Source: Polynucleobacter sp. MG-5-Ahmo-C2 (GTDB lineage: Bacteria; Pseudomonadota; Gammaproteobacteria; Burkholderiales; Burkholderiaceae). From it: a stretch of 64,000 bases of DNA. Shown piece after piece: positions 1 to 10,400 of the stretch. The DNA lies in contig NZ_CP061304.1 in the NCBI RefSeq assembly GCF_018687735.1, forward strand, positions 930,001-994,000. The letters run 5' to 3'. Made by a program: the position numbers and the translations under genes. How positions within the stretch are numbered: the stretch's first letter is position 1; each line of letters opens with the position of its first letter. The notes beneath the pieces are model-generated. The model was given only the letters and a program-made list of their open reading frames with translations. It did no database searches and was not told where the DNA came from.

Positions 1-142
1 TTTCTTTTTTATGAAGCTTCGTACCTAACTTATTCGCATCTTTAAGCCCGCGTTCAGATAAAGGCCTATCCTGGTCGGGCACCAATAGCCCGCCAGTAAT
101 AGCCTTAGCGTGGCGCAATAAGAATAACGTTTTAGCACTCAT
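1..142 (-). CDS. SixA-like histidine phosphatase, 5' part only
   Basis: The first 47 codons of a minus-strand gene that runs off the left edge. The N-terminus reads MSAKTLFLLRHAKA and is followed by DRPLSERGLKDANKLG. The LLRHAKA stretch is the RHG-type catalytic motif of the histidine phosphatase (phosphoglycerate mutase-like) superfamily, and the R-PLSERG spacing fits the SixA phosphohistidine phosphatase group. SixA removes phosphate from histidine of phosphotransfer domains; the substrate here cannot be told. The ATG at 142 is followed directly by the catalytic motif, as in the family. The rest of the gene and the second catalytic histidine are outside the window. Confidence 0.8.
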   Translation of the reverse strand, partial: MSAKTLFLLRHAKAITGGLLVPDQDRPLSERGLKDANKLGTKLHKKE

Positions 143-467
143 CTGCGTACACACCAGTCTTAGGTATCGTTATCTGGAATTCTAGGTAGCTTTTATGAAT
201 TTGCCTAGCAATAGATTGCACTATCGAATCTATTGACCTTTGAGCGCCACATGACAGAAATATTGCAGTTTTATTACATTCCTACTCTGTCATATAAACC
301 CTCATTTAAGCTTATGAAAGCTATAACCATGATGAAAGAATGTCATATTCGGAATGTAGACTAAAGCCTACTTATGGGATATGAGGTGCAATTCTGCCGT
401 TACTGGTTACGGACAGTTTGCTCTAACAGCCCATAGGTAACCAGTTAACAAGGTTCTCGAGGTCTGC
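143..467. other. Intergenic region with Pho-box-like words and an inverted repeat
   Basis: A stretch of 325 bases without a convincing gene, between the divergent starts of the SixA-like gene (minus) and a small plus-strand ORF. It holds CTGTCAT at 287-293 with a weak second half-site about 11 bases on, the inverse word ATGACAG at 251-257 and a related ATGTCAT at 340-346. These resemble the half-sites of the PhoB box. A perfect 9-base inverted repeat (ACTGGTTAC at 402-410, GTAACCAGT at 437-445) lies just before the small ORF. In Burkholderia the pst/pho/ppk genes neighbour glmM, so phosphate control is a reasonable guess, but the half-sites are imperfect. Confidence 0.3.
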
Positions 468-635
468 ATGAGCACAGAACACGATGATAAGCAAAGCAAA
501 AGTCTACCTATCGACTTTGCTAGCACAAAGCAAACTCAAGCCAAAAAGAGATTGATTTGGCAGCACTTAACGCAAAAAAAGATGAAGAAGAAACATAAGT
601 CCTTCTTAGAAAAGAACAAGCAGGTAGTTGAGTAA
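468..635 (+). CDS. Small lysine-rich hypothetical protein (55 aa)
   Basis: An open frame from ATG 468 to TAA 633-635, ending two bases before the glmM stop on the opposite strand. The product is strongly basic: the C-terminal half carries QAKKRLIWQHLTQKKMKKK and further lysines, while the first 20 residues are acidic to neutral. No membrane segment, signal peptide or cysteine is visible. The purine-rich GGTTCTCGAGG before the ATG could give a weak ribosome-binding site. The family is not recognised. The charge suggests nucleic-acid or ribosome association, which is inference only; the ORF could also be fortuitous. Confidence 0.45.
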   Translation: MSTEHDDKQSKSLPIDFASTKQTQAKKRLIWQHLTQKKMKKKHKSFLEKNKQVVE

Positions 636-637
636 AA

Positions 638-1990
638 CTAAGCAACAGGCACTAAATCAGCAATACTCTTTGCAGCCTTCATCGCTACTTCGCCGTCTTT
701 AGTTTCTACCATTACTCTGAGTACTGGTTCGGTACCAGATGCACGAATCAGTACCCTGCCAGAATCCTGAAGATTTGCCTCTACTTTAGAGATCTGCTGC
801 TGAAGCATCTCGTCTGACTGCCATTGATACCCGGGTTTGAATTTCACATTCAGGAGAACCTGCGGAAAAATGTTGACTGCCTCTAGCAGTTCAGCAAGAC
901 TCTTCTGATTCTGACTCATTGCCGCGAGCACTTGTAGGGCTGCAATCGTGCCATCGCCTGTGGAGTGCTGATCCAAGCATAGTAAGTGGCCAGAACCTTC
1001 TCCACCAATAATCCAACCTTTTTGTTTTAAAAGCTCTAATACATAACGATCGCCAACATTCGCGCGTTCAAACCCAATGCCAAGACCTTTGATTGCATTC
1101 TCAATTGCTAGATTGGTCATCAGGGTGCCTACTGCCCCGCCAATCTTTTGCCCACGATCAAGCCTATCCTTGGCTAATACATATAGCAACTCATCACCAT
1201 TAAACAATCTTCCAGACGAGTCCACCATCTGCAGGCGGTCAGCATCTCCATCCAAGGCTATACCGAGATCAGCTTTTTCTGCTTTAACTTTGGCAATCAA
1301 AGCTGCGGGTGATGTAGCTCCGCAGCCATCATTAATATTTTTACCGTCTGGATGAACGCCAATCGAAATGACTTCTGCACCGAGTTCATGAAATACGTGA
1401 GGCGCAGTATGGTAAGCAGCACCATTAGCGCAATCTACCACGAGCTTTATTCCCTTCAGATTTAACTCCCCTGGGAATGTTGATTTGCAAAACTCAATAT
1501 AGCGGCCTGCAGCATCTTCTAATCGAAATGCTTTTCCTAATTCTTGAGCGCTAACGCAACCCATCGGATGCGCAAGCTCTGCTTCAATCGCAAACTCAAA
1601 GTCATCATCCAGTTTGTCGCCATTTGCTGAGAAAAACTTAATGCCATTATCTTGATATGGATTGTGCGATGCAGAAATCACCACGCCTGCTGATAAACGC
1701 AAGGCTTTAGTCAGGTAAGCTACTCCCGGGGTTGGCATTGGACCACAAAGCATGACATCAACGCCTGCAGCAGCAAAACCTGCCTCGAGCGCAGCCTCCA
1801 GCAAATAGCCTGAGATACGCGTATCTTTTCCTATTAATACTTTGCAACGTTGGCCAGGTTTTGCGTGTTTGGATAGCACTTTACCTGCGGCATATCCAAG
1901 GCGAGTCATAAATTCTGGAACAATCGGAAATTGCCCCACTTCACCACGTATGCCATCAGTACCAAAGTATTGTTTTTTCATATAGTTCAT
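638..1990 (-). CDS. glmM: Phosphoglucosamine mutase
   Basis: Interconverts glucosamine-6-phosphate and glucosamine-1-phosphate in the cytoplasm, a step towards UDP-N-acetylglucosamine for peptidoglycan and lipopolysaccharide. The 450 residues cover the whole family. They show [12 protein letters not shown] at residues 8-19, the phosphoserine loop [11 protein letters not shown] with the catalytic serine at 108, the metal-binding DGDADR loop near residue 250, and the C-terminal phosphate-binding [14 protein letters not shown]. The ORF begins MNYMKK; the second Met (base 1981) would match the usual family N-terminus better, and neither start has a clear ribosome-binding site. It follows folP by about 30 bases in an rlmE-ftsH-folP-glmM series conserved in proteobacteria. 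Confidence 0.97.
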   Translation of the reverse strand: MNYMKKQYFGTDGIRGEVGQFPIVPEFMTRLGYAAGKVLSKHAKPGQRCKVLIGKDTRISGYLLEAALEAGFAAAGVDVMLCGPMPTPGVAYLTKALRLSAGVVISASHNPYQDNGIKFFSANGDKLDDDFEFAIEAELAHPMGCVSAQELGKAFRLEDAAGRYIEFCKSTFPGELNLKGIKLVVDCANGAAYHTAPHVFHELGAEVISIGVHPDGKNINDGCGATSPAALIAKVKAEKADLGIALDGDADRLQMVDSSGRLFNGDELLYVLAKDRLDRGQKIGGAVGTLMTNLAIENAIKGLGIGFERANVGDRYVLELLKQKGWIIGGEGSGHLLCLDQHSTGDGTIAALQVLAAMSQNQKSLAELLEAVNIFPQVLLNVKFKPGYQWQSDEMLQQQISKVEANLQDSGRVLIRASGTEPVLRVMVETKDGEVAMKAAKSIADLVPVA

Positions 1991-2020
1991 TATAAAACTG
2001 AGAGACTTAAATCTAATACC

Positions 2021-2884
2021 CTAGCTATTTACGGCTTCCCAAAGCTTTAAAGCATCAACCGTTTCGGGTACATCATGAACTCTGACGATCTTGGCACCAC
2101 GATCAGCCGCCATGATGGCAGCAGCAATACTTGGGCTTACTCGGTCGTTAGTGTCTTTACCAGTGATTTTGCCGATCATCGATTTACGGGAAATACCGGC
2201 TAAGACTGGATAAGTCAGCTTGGAGAATTGCTGAAAATTCTTGAGCATATCGAGGTTGTGCTCAAGGCTTTTACCAAAGCCAAAGCCTGGGTCGATAGCT
2301 ATTCTGTTTGCATCAATCCCTTTGGTTGTCAGCAGCTCTGCGCGCTCTTCCAAAAACAATATCACCTCAGCAATAACATCTTGGTATTCAGGATTAAATT
2401 GCATCGTTAATGGATCACGTTGCATATGCATTAAAACAATTCCGCAGTGATTATTTTCGGATACCGCATCAAGCGCACCCTCTTGTCTAAGCGCCCAGAT
2501 ATCATTGACGCAATCCACGCCCGACCTTAATGCTTGGCGCATCGTTTCCTCTTTATAGGTGTCAATCGATAGCGGCGTACCGCAATCCTTCAAAGCCTCA
2601 ATCACTGGCAGCACGCGATCAAGCTCTTCTTGGAGCTCTACAGGTTCAGCACCAGGGCGGGTAGATTCACCACCAATATCAATTAAATCAACACCATTCT
2701 CGATCATCAACTCTGCATGAGCAATAGCGTGCTGTGGCGTTCTAAATTTGCCGCCATCCGAAAATGAGTCTGGAGTGGCATTAAGAATGCCCATCACAAT
2801 AGGCCGCTGACGTTTGTTGAAGTCAAAAAGAAAACGCCCACAACGCCAAGTTGTGGGCCGCTCTTGTATGCCTTGACTATCCAT
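2021..2884 (-). CDS. folP: Dihydropteroate synthase
   Basis: Condenses p-aminobenzoate with dihydropterin pyrophosphate to dihydropteroate in folate synthesis; it is the sulfonamide target. The TIM-barrel signatures are present: MGILNATPDSFSDGG at about residues 31-45, IDIGGESTRPGAEP near 70, IDPGFGFGKSLEHN near 198 and AGISRKSMIGKI near 230. The ATG at 2884 is preferred to the TTG one codon earlier. About 27 residues precede the first conserved block, slightly longer than many homologues. It starts about 15 bases after the ftsH stop on the same strand, so co-transcription with ftsH and glmM is likely. Confidence 0.97.
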   Translation of the reverse strand: MDSQGIQERPTTWRCGRFLFDFNKRQRPIVMGILNATPDSFSDGGKFRTPQHAIAHAELMIENGVDLIDIGGESTRPGAEPVELQEELDRVLPVIEALKDCGTPLSIDTYKEETMRQALRSGVDCVNDIWALRQEGALDAVSENNHCGIVLMHMQRDPLTMQFNPEYQDVIAEVILFLEERAELLTTKGIDANRIAIDPGFGFGKSLEHNLDMLKNFQQFSKLTYPVLAGISRKSMIGKITGKDTNDRVSPSIAAAIMAADRGAKIVRVHDVPETVDALKLWEAVNS

Positions 2885-2899
2885 CAAGATAGCTGGAGA

Positions 2900-4777
2900 T
2901 TAAGCTGTCGCTGGAGCGCTACCAGCCGCTGGTCCTGGCGTACCAGCAGAGTTTCCAAACTGCGTTGCAGGGGGTGGCTTAGGAACTCTTGGCGGGCGAC
3001 CTTCCATGATGTCGTTAATTTGCTCTGCATCAATAGTTTCCCATTCGAGGAGTGCGGCAACCATCGCTTCTACCTTATCGCGATTTTGCTCTAGGATAGA
3101 TCTCGCTAGATTGTATTGACTATCAATCAGGGTGCGAATCTCAAAGTCCACCTTTTGCTGGGTCAATTCAGAAACAGTCTTGGTGCTATTGCGACCAAAG
3201 ATACTTTCAGATTCTGTATCAACATAAACCATGGTGCCCAAGCTATCGCTCATGCCGTAACGCGTCACCATATCGCGCGCCATTTTAGTCGCACGTTCAA
3301 AGTCATTTGAAGCGCCAGTACTCATGGAGTTCAAAAATAACTCTTCAGCAGCGCGGCCGCCAAACAAAATCGCCAACTCTTCCATCATGCGATCTTTATA
3401 AAGATTCACTCGATCAAATTCTGGTAGCTGCCATGTCACACCCAAGGCCATGCCACGCGGCATGATGGTGACTTTATGCACTGGATCGGCTTTGGGCAGG
3501 CTTTTAGCAACTACTGCATGACCAGACTCGTGATAAGCAGTATTGCGACGCTCTTCTTCGCGCATCACCGCAGACTTACGCTCAGGGCCCATATAGATCT
3601 TGTCTTTAGCGTCCTCAAAATCTTTCATATCTACCGAGCGCTTATTGCGACGCGCGGCAAATAGTGCAGCTTCGTTTACTAGGTTAGCTAAGTCCGCACC
3701 AGAGAAACCCGGAGTGCCACGCGCTAATACTGCAGCATTGACATCGGGATCGATTGGAACTTTACGCATATGAACTTGCAAGATTTGCTCACGACCACGA
3801 ATGTCAGGCAAGCCTACATGGACTTGACGGTCGAAGCGACCTGGGCGTAATAAAGCTTTATCCAATACATCGGAACGGTTGGTAGCGGCTACAACGATGA
3901 CACCGCTATTGCTTTCAAAACCGTCCATCTCAACCAGCATTTGGTTCAGGGTTTGTTCGCGCTCATCATTACCGCCACCCATACCTGCACCACGATGACG
4001 ACCGACAGCATCGATCTCATCAATAAAAATAATGCATGGTGAATTTTTCTTGGCGTTCTCAAACATATCGCGTACACGGGATGCACCAACACCAACAAAC
4101 ATCTCTACAAAATCAGAGCCAGAGATAGAAAAGAAAGGAACCTTGGCTTCGCCAGCAATGGCGCGTGCCAACAAGGTTTTACCAGTGCCAGGAGGACCCA
4201 CAAGCAAAACACCATGCGGAATACGGCCGCCAAGCTTTTGAAACTTTTGTGGATCTTTTAAGAAATCAACCAGCTCATAGACTTCTTCTTTAGCTTCATC
4301 ACAACCAGCAACATCAGCAAAAGTAACTGTATTGCTATTTTCGTCAATGAGGCGAGCCTTCGATTTACCAAAGGAAAATGCTCCGCCTTTTCCGCCACCT
4401 TGCATTTGACGCATCATGAAGAACCAAAAACCAATAATCAATAAAGTAGGTCCGAGATAGTACAAGGCAGATACCAACATATTCGGCTCATCGTCCGCCT
4501 TGCCAGTGACCTGCACGCCATATTTCATTAAGTCGCCAACCATCCAGATATCTCCTGGAGAGATGATGGAATACTTATTGCCATCAGCAGGAGTGACTTG
4601 TAAGGTACGACCTTGCACGTCAACGCGCTTCACTTTTCCCGCTTTAGCGTCATCCATGAATTGGGAGTACGTGACTTGTGTCTGCTCCTTGGGCTTGTCA
4701 AACTGTTTGAAAACAGTAAAAAGTACCAAGCCCACGATGAGCCACACGCCGATTTTTTGGAACATATTGCTGTTCAA
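2900..4777 (-). CDS. ftsH: ATP-dependent zinc metalloprotease FtsH
   Basis: A membrane-anchored AAA+ protease that degrades misfolded membrane proteins and regulatory substrates. Two membrane segments (about residues 11-23 and 106-123) flank a periplasmic domain. Then come Walker A GPPGTGKT (194-201), Walker B IIFIDEID (249-256), the second-region-of-homology RPGRFDR (311-317) and the protease zinc motif HESGH (416-420). The 625-residue length is normal. The tail is rich in proline and alanine. The start is TTG at 4777, supported by AGGAAAC six bases upstream; the next in-frame ATG is four codons later. The gene follows rlmE with a gap of about 160 bases. Confidence 0.97.
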   Translation of the reverse strand: MNSNMFQKIGVWLIVGLVLFTVFKQFDKPKEQTQVTYSQFMDDAKAGKVKRVDVQGRTLQVTPADGNKYSIISPGDIWMVGDLMKYGVQVTGKADDEPNMLVSALYYLGPTLLIIGFWFFMMRQMQGGGKGGAFSFGKSKARLIDENSNTVTFADVAGCDEAKEEVYELVDFLKDPQKFQKLGGRIPHGVLLVGPPGTGKTLLARAIAGEAKVPFFSISGSDFVEMFVGVGASRVRDMFENAKKNSPCIIFIDEIDAVGRHRGAGMGGGNDEREQTLNQMLVEMDGFESNSGVIVVAATNRSDVLDKALLRPGRFDRQVHVGLPDIRGREQILQVHMRKVPIDPDVNAAVLARGTPGFSGADLANLVNEAALFAARRNKRSVDMKDFEDAKDKIYMGPERKSAVMREEERRNTAYHESGHAVVAKSLPKADPVHKVTIMPRGMALGVTWQLPEFDRVNLYKDRMMEELAILFGGRAAEELFLNSMSTGASNDFERATKMARDMVTRYGMSDSLGTMVYVDTESESIFGRNSTKTVSELTQQKVDFEIRTLIDSQYNLARSILEQNRDKVEAMVAALLEWETIDAEQINDIMEGRPPRVPKPPPATQFGNSAGTPGPAAGSAPATA

Positions 4778-4934
4778 ATTGTTTCCTTTACTGGATCTAT
4801 CCAGGAGTTAAAGCCACTTGCTTTCTAAGTATTTGATTCTACTACCACCCTTTTTCAAGGGCTAATGGCATATTTATTTAATAAACCCATGTATTACAGG
4901 GGGTTATTGGGGTGATTCATCCATCCTTGAGACT

Positions 4935-5609
4935 CTATTTGGGTGGTTTTAAGTTTCTACCCAAAAGGAAAATCTCAGAAGATCTGGCCCTAGAGGCTTT
5001 GGGCTTTCGAGAAGCAACCGTTTTGAAGACCTTTTTAAAGGATTCGACAATCTGGCTATAACCACTACCGTTAAAGCATTTAATCAATAAAGCGCCCTCA
5101 GGCCTAAGGTGATCTACCGCAAAGTCGAGTGCAATTTCTGCCAAAAAGGCCATGCGGGCAGCATCTGCAACACCCACACCAGAAAGGTTTGGCGCCATAT
5201 CGGATAAAACGAGATCGACCTTTCCTTCGGCATTTTTGGGCAGTAAAGCTTCAAGCGCCTGAAGACCTTCTTCTTCACGAAAGTCACCTTGGATAAAGGA
5301 GACATCAGCGATATCTTCCATCGGCAAAATATCAATAGCGATGATTAGGCCATCTGGTTTACCAGACTCGATCATGGGGTTACTTTTACCAAGTTCGGTT
5401 AAGCGATTGCGCGCGTATTGAGACCAGCTCCCGGGGGCGCTTCCAAGGTCGACAATAGTCATGCCTGCTTGTATGAGGTGATCTTGCTCGTCAATTTCAC
5501 TAAGCTTGTAAACCGCTCTAGCACGATAGCCCTCTTTCTGAGCCATCTTCACATAGGGATCGGTTAAATGATCCTGCAACCAACTTTTATTAAATTTATT
5601 CTTTGCCAC
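4935..5609 (-). CDS. rlmE: 23S rRNA 2'-O-methyltransferase (U2552)
   Basis: Methylates the ribose of U2552 in the A-loop of 23S rRNA late in 50S assembly. The 224 residues carry the SAM-binding [13 protein letters not shown] near residue 55, [12 protein letters not shown] near 135 and [10 protein letters not shown] near 175; with the N-terminal lysine these form the K-D-K-E catalytic tetrad of the FtsJ/RrmJ family. The basic C-terminus ([13 protein letters not shown]) is also typical. The start is GTG at 5607-5609, giving the family N-terminus [13 protein letters not shown]. It is divergent from the yhbY-like gene and upstream of ftsH, the usual rlmE-ftsH pair. Confidence 0.96.
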   Translation of the reverse strand: MAKNKFNKSWLQDHLTDPYVKMAQKEGYRARAVYKLSEIDEQDHLIQAGMTIVDLGSAPGSWSQYARNRLTELGKSNPMIESGKPDGLIIAIDILPMEDIADVSFIQGDFREEEGLQALEALLPKNAEGKVDLVLSDMAPNLSGVGVADAARMAFLAEIALDFAVDHLRPEGALLIKCFNGSGYSQIVESFKKVFKTVASRKPKASRARSSEIFLLGRNLKPPK

Positions 5610-5735
5610 AACTTACCCACTTTCACCTGACATTTTCCTAGTTTTACACCCCTAAAGCAAAAGGAATCGCTCTAAAAAGTGTCAAATCCTGTCTAAAGAG
5701 GCTTTTTAAGTGCTCAATGCTCTATCATCGAGGCC

Positions 5736-6362
5736 ATGACTGCTCTAACTCTTACCCCCGCTCAACGCAAATCCCTTAAAGCCGATGCCCACGATCTCAG
5801 CCCTGTTGTCATGGTTGGCGGAGATGGATTAACACCGGCGGTTATTAAAGAAGCTAAGCTCGCGATTAATCACCACGGGCTTATTAAGATTCGGGTCTTT
5901 GGAGATGATCGTGAAGCCCGGGTTGCAATTTATGAGGAGCTCTGCGACAAACTCGACGCAGCACCAGTTCAACACATTGGCAAGCTACTTGTTCTGTGGA
6001 AGCCAAAAGATGTAGTTGATGAGGCATTCTCGAATCTCAGTAGATCATCCAAGCAAACGAAAAAGTCACTGCAAGCACCGCGCACTAAACGCCAGCCGAA
6101 CCGCGCACCCGCAAAATCTGGTGTACGTACCAGCACTTCAGAAAGATCAGATCGTCGCTCTGCTTCGAATGCAGCACCATTCGCACGCGCTGCAGCCGTA
6201 AAATCCGCCACACCTAAGAAACGTGTTCTTCGCTCTGAAGCTGCTGAGTCCAAAATTGGTTGGTCATCACCAGGTTACCGTAAGGCTGCTGCTGCCCCTG
6301 CTCCCATCAAGAAGCGTAAGGTTCGCATGAGCAGTAATAAGAAAAAATCGCTCGGATCTTAA
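5736..6362 (+). CDS. yhbY: YhbY-family CRM-domain RNA-binding protein with long basic tail
   Basis: Residues 1 to about 97 form the CRM/YhbY domain, beginning LTPAQRKSLKADAHDLSPVV and including the GGDGLTPAV loop (a GxxG-type RNA-binding turn) and KIRVFGDDREAR. YhbY associates with pre-50S ribosomal particles in E. coli. Beyond the domain lie about 110 residues of low-complexity, Arg/Lys/Ser/Ala-rich sequence ending VRMSSNKKKSLGS. E. coli YhbY is under 100 residues, so this protein is about twice as long. It is divergently transcribed from rlmE, another 50S maturation gene, with 126 bases between the starts, and is closed by an intrinsic terminator. Confidence 0.88.
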   Translation: MTALTLTPAQRKSLKADAHDLSPVVMVGGDGLTPAVIKEAKLAINHHGLIKIRVFGDDREARVAIYEELCDKLDAAPVQHIGKLLVLWKPKDVVDEAFSNLSRSSKQTKKSLQAPRTKRQPNRAPAKSGVRTSTSERSDRRSASNAAPFARAAAVKSATPKKRVLRSEAAESKIGWSSPGYRKAAAAPAPIKKRKVRMSSNKKKSLGS

Positions 6363-6382
6363 TAGATTACATTAACTCGAAG

Positions 6383-6406
6383 AACGCCGCTAGTCGGCGT
6401 TTTTTT
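6383..6406 (+). terminator. Intrinsic terminator after yhbY
   Basis: A 7-base-pair stem, AACGCCG (6383-6389) with CGGCGTT (6395-6401), has a 5-base loop and runs straight into a T tract. It starts 20 bases after the yhbY stop and points the same way. It also separates yhbY from the convergent DUF4149 gene. No A tract precedes it, so it probably acts in one direction only. Confidence 0.88.
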
Positions 6407-6424
6407 ATTGTCCAGGGCTTGTTA

Positions 6425-6892
6425 CTAAACTGGTTTTGTCAGGCGCCAAACCAAAAAAATACCCAGCGCGCTTTGAATCGTAAACACGATGCTAGATGCA
6501 CCATGAAGCTTGCCAAATAGATCGGCAGATGGAGATAACATCACTGGCATGCCATGTAACAATGCCTGGTCTCGGAGTGTATTCATCCAAGGGATGAATA
6601 CAAATACAGCAGCCACTGAGCAAAGTAACATTCCCAATAAGATCAAGCGAATCGTTTTGTAGTGTCCAAGACCGCGTGTAACGAGAAGGTTTGCAAGAAC
6701 CATGAGCACAATGCATACAGTCGTACTAAGGTATGCCTCAGCTTTAAAAATACTACCAGCTACCATACCAGCCACTTGACGATCAGTGAGGGTGCTGAAA
6801 ATGGTTGGAGCAACTAGATAACCAACAGCAAGGATGCTGCCAACCCAAACACCGGCTATCAATATAAAAAGGCGTTGTGCGCCAGCGTGCAT
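6425..6892 (-). CDS. DUF4149-type small integral membrane protein
   Basis: About 155 residues with four hydrophobic segments: LFILIAGVWVGSILAVGYLV at the N-terminus, an ACAI-like VCIVLMVLANLLV region, LILLGMLLCSVAAVFVFI and a final one near IQSALGIFLVW. The spacing and the motif GY-VAPTIF resemble the DUF4149/TMEM205-like family, whose function is unknown. The ATG at 6892 is chosen: the longer open frame back to 6988 would overlap most of the greA end and adds a non-hydrophobic stretch. It starts 10 bases after the greA stop and is probably co-transcribed with it. Confidence 0.72.
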   Translation of the reverse strand: MHAGAQRLFILIAGVWVGSILAVGYLVAPTIFSTLTDRQVAGMVAGSIFKAEAYLSTTVCIVLMVLANLLVTRGLGHYKTIRLILLGMLLCSVAAVFVFIPWMNTLRDQALLHGMPVMLSPSADLFGKLHGASSIVFTIQSALGIFLVWRLTKPV

Positions 6893-6902
6893 CGAAGTTA
6901 TC

Positions 6903-7379
6903 TTAGATATAGCGAACTGCCAAAATCTCAACTTCCCGATTACCGCCTGGAGCTTGGACAGCAACGACATCGCCCTCTTCTTTGCCAATTAATGCGCGGG
7001 CAATTGGAGAGCTAATGGAGATTTTATTTAATGCAATATCTGCTTCATCATCGCCCACGATCTGATAGGTAAATTTGGTCCCATCTTCGAGATCCTCAAG
7101 ATCAACAGTGGCGCCAAAAACAATACGGCCAGAAACATCTAGTGAAGCAGGGTCAATAATTTGGGCAGCAGATAACTTGCCTTCTAGCTCCTGAATACGC
7201 CCTTCAATAAAACCTTGTTTTTCCTTAGCAGCATCGTACTCAGCGTTCTCAGAGAGATCTCCTTGCGCACGCGCTTCAGAAATAGCGTTAATAACTGATG
7301 GACGCTCAACATGCTTGAGGCGATGCAGCTCTTCTTTGAGGAGTTCTGCACCGCGCTTGGTAATTGGAATTGTGCTCAT
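6903..7379 (-). CDS. greA: Transcription elongation factor GreA
   Basis: Rescues backtracked RNA polymerase by stimulating cleavage of the 3' end of the nascent RNA. The 158-residue length is the family standard. The N-terminal coiled coil starts [16 protein letters not shown] and includes the acidic tip [20 protein letters not shown], whose Asp and Glu contact the polymerase active site. The C-terminal FKBP-like domain contains [19 protein letters not shown]. The neighbourhood carA-carB-greA is common in proteobacteria. It lies about 60 bases after the carB stop on the same strand, so it may be read from the carAB promoter or from its own. Confidence 0.97.
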   Translation of the reverse strand: MSTIPITKRGAELLKEELHRLKHVERPSVINAISEARAQGDLSENAEYDAAKEKQGFIEGRIQELEGKLSAAQIIDPASLDVSGRIVFGATVDLEDLEDGTKFTYQIVGDDEADIALNKISISSPIARALIGKEEGDVVAVQAPGGNREVEILAVRYI

Positions 7380-7437
7380 ACTGCCAACCTAACTTAAATT
7401 CTTGCGCTCGATTGCGCGTACAAAACTTAATTTTAGA

Positions 7438-10400
7438 TTAAATGAGCTTCCGATGTAAGTCTTGCAAGGAATAAACCTCTAGAGACTCTTTACTGCCGTT
7501 TTGGGAGGCTAATAAGCCATCCATTACCGCACGGGCAGCACTGATGGTCGTATAGTAAGTCACCCCATTTGCTTGAGCTGTAGTTCGGATAGATCTAGAG
7601 TCAGCAATGGCAGTACGGGTCTCATCGACAGTTGTGAAGACCAAGGAAATCTCACCATTCTTGATGAAATCCACGATATGCGGACGACCATCTTTGACCT
7701 TATTTACTAAACGCACTGGCAAGCCTGCTGCCTCAATTGCAGCAGCGGTCCCTTTAGTAGCAACCATTGGGAAGCCCAATTGATGGAGAAGCTTAGCGAC
7801 CTCAATGGCTTTAGGCTTGTCGCTATCTTTAACCGTCAACAGCACAGTGCCACTCTTAGGCAATTTAATGCCTGCGCCCAGTTGAGATTTAAATAAGGCT
7901 TCGCCAAAGGTTTTGCCTACACCCATCACTTCACCGGTCGAGCGCATCTCAGGCCCAAGGATTGGATCAATGCCCGGGAACTTATTAAACGGGAATACAG
8001 CTTCTTTAACAGAGAAGTAAGGTGGCTTTACCTCTGCCTTGATTCCCTGCTGCTCCAATGTTTGGCCAACCATACAGCGTGCAGCAATCTTGGCCAACTG
8101 TAGACCAGTGGCTTTTGATACAAATGGAACAGTACGTGAAGCACGCGGATTCACTTCCAATACAAAGATGACATCTTTGCCATCAACATTCTGAATCGCA
8201 AACTGTACGTTCATCAAGCCAATCACATTGAGGCCTTTAGCCATCGCTGCAGTTTGACGTTTAATTTCTTCAACGGTTGAATCAGATAAAGAATATGGTG
8301 GCAATGAGCACGCTGAGTCACCCGAGTGGACGCCGGCCTGTTCAATATGCTCCATCACTCCACCAATAAAGACTTTAGTGCCATCGCTGATACAGTCAAC
8401 ATCACACTCAATCGCATCATTGAGGAAGCGATCTAGCAACACTGGTGAATCATGAGATACCTTCACGGCCTCACGCATATAGCGCTCTAAATCACGGCCA
8501 TCATGAACGATTTCCATTGCGCGGCCACCAAGCACGTAGGAAGGACGTACTACCAATGGATAGCCAATTTCTTCAGCAAGCTTTAAAGCCTCATCCTCAG
8601 CACGCGCAGTCCGATTAGGCGGCTGACGCAAACCTAGATCTTGCAGAAGTTTTTGGAAGCGCTCTCGATCTTCAGCAGCATCAATCATGTCTGGTGATGT
8701 GCCAATAATCGGCACGCCATTACGCTCAAGATCCAAGGCCAGTTTCAAAGGGGTTTGACCGCCGTATTGAACGATTACACCTTTTGGCTTCTCTTTGGCA
8801 ACAATTTCTAAGACATCTTCAAGAGTGAGTGGCTCAAAGTACAAACGGTCAGATGTATCGTAGTCAGTCGAGACCGTTTCTGGATTGCAGTTAACCATGA
8901 TGGTTTCATAGCCATCCTCACGCATTGCTAAAGCAGCATGAACGCAGCAGTAGTCAAACTCAATACCTTGGCCAATACGGTTAGGGCCACCACCTAAGAC
9001 CATGATCTTGTCTCTATTGGTTGGATTGGATTCGCATTCGCCATGCTCTGCTTCATAGGTGGAATACAAATAGGCAGTATTAGTAGAGAACTCAGCTGCG
9101 CAAGTATCAACACGCTTGTAGACAGGAAGCACTTTGAGCCGGTGACGTGCTGCACGTACTGATGAGGCATCAACACCCAGTAATTTGGCCAAGCGACGAT
9201 CAGAAAAACCTTTTTGCTTAACGGCACGCAGCTCAGCTGCTGAAAGGCTATCAATCTTGCGTTGCTTCAGTTCAGCTTCAATGGTGATGAGCTCTTCAAT
9301 TTGCTCCAAGAACCATGGGTCAACTTTAGTTTCAGCATAAATCTCATCTAAGCCCATACCCATTCGGAAAGCATCTGCTAGATACCAAATACGATCAGGG
9401 CCCGGCTCATTGATTTCATTAATGATGTCGTCAAGATCAGTAGATACTTCATCCAAGCCATCAACTCCAACCTCTAGACCTCGCAGGGCTTTTTGGAAAG
9501 ACTCCTGGAAAGTGCGACCAATCGCCATTACTTCACCAACCGATTTCATTTGAGTTGTCAAACGTGAATCTGCTTGCGGGAATTTCTCAAAAGCAAAGCG
9601 TGGAATCTTTGTGACAACATAGTCAATCGAAGGCTCGAATGATGCCGGTGTAGCACCGCCAGTAATATCGTTCTTCAGTTCATCTAAGGTGTAGCCAACC
9701 GCTAACTTGGCTGCAATTTTGGCAATCGGGAAACCCGTTGCTTTAGAAGCCAATGCCGATGAGCGAGATACCCGCGGATTCATCTCAATGACAATCATGC
9801 GGCCATCAACGGGATTGATCGAGAACTGCACGTTTGATCCACCGGTGTCTACACCGATCTCACGCAGAACGGCAATCGATGCATTCCGCATGATTTGATA
9901 CTCTTTATCGGTCAGCGTTTGTGCCGGGGCAACAGTAATGGAATCGCCGGTATGGACACCCATTGGATCCAAGTTTTCGATTGAGCAAACAATGATGCAG
10001 TTATCGTTCCGATCACGCACCACTTCCATCTCAAATTCTTTCCACCCCAAAAGAGACTCTTCAATCAAGAGTTCTCGCGTTGGCGATAAATCAAGACCGC
10101 GTTTACAAATCTCTTCAAACTCTTCACGGTTATAAGCAATGCCACCACCTGATCCACCCATGGTGAAAGAAGGACGGATAACCACAGGAAAGCCTGAGCT
10201 GCCGGATTCTCGCTGAATATGCTGCTGCACTTCGAGTGCCTCATCCATTGAATGAGCAATACCAGACTTGGCGGAGCCTAGGCCAATCTTGGTCATCGCC
10301 TCTTTAAATTTCTGACGATCTTCCGCTTTATCAATTGCTTCTGGTGAGGCGCCAATCAATTCGCACCCGTACTTTTCTAATACACCGTGACGATGAAGAT

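Noticed and set aside
314..364. A 16-codon ORF (MKAITMMKECHIRNVD) in the left intergenic region.
   Set aside because: Too short and without a recognisable ribosome-binding site, attenuator or partner gene to support it.
4860..4915. Possible terminator between rlmE and ftsH (AATAA-CCC with GGG-TTATT).
   Set aside because: The stem needs a bulge and has few G-C pairs; too weak to call.
9707..10135. Plus-strand ORFs antisense to carB, and similar long antisense ORFs over nuo genes, ftsH and pnp.
   Set aside because: They are mirror frames of strong coding regions, without family resemblance or ribosome-binding sites.
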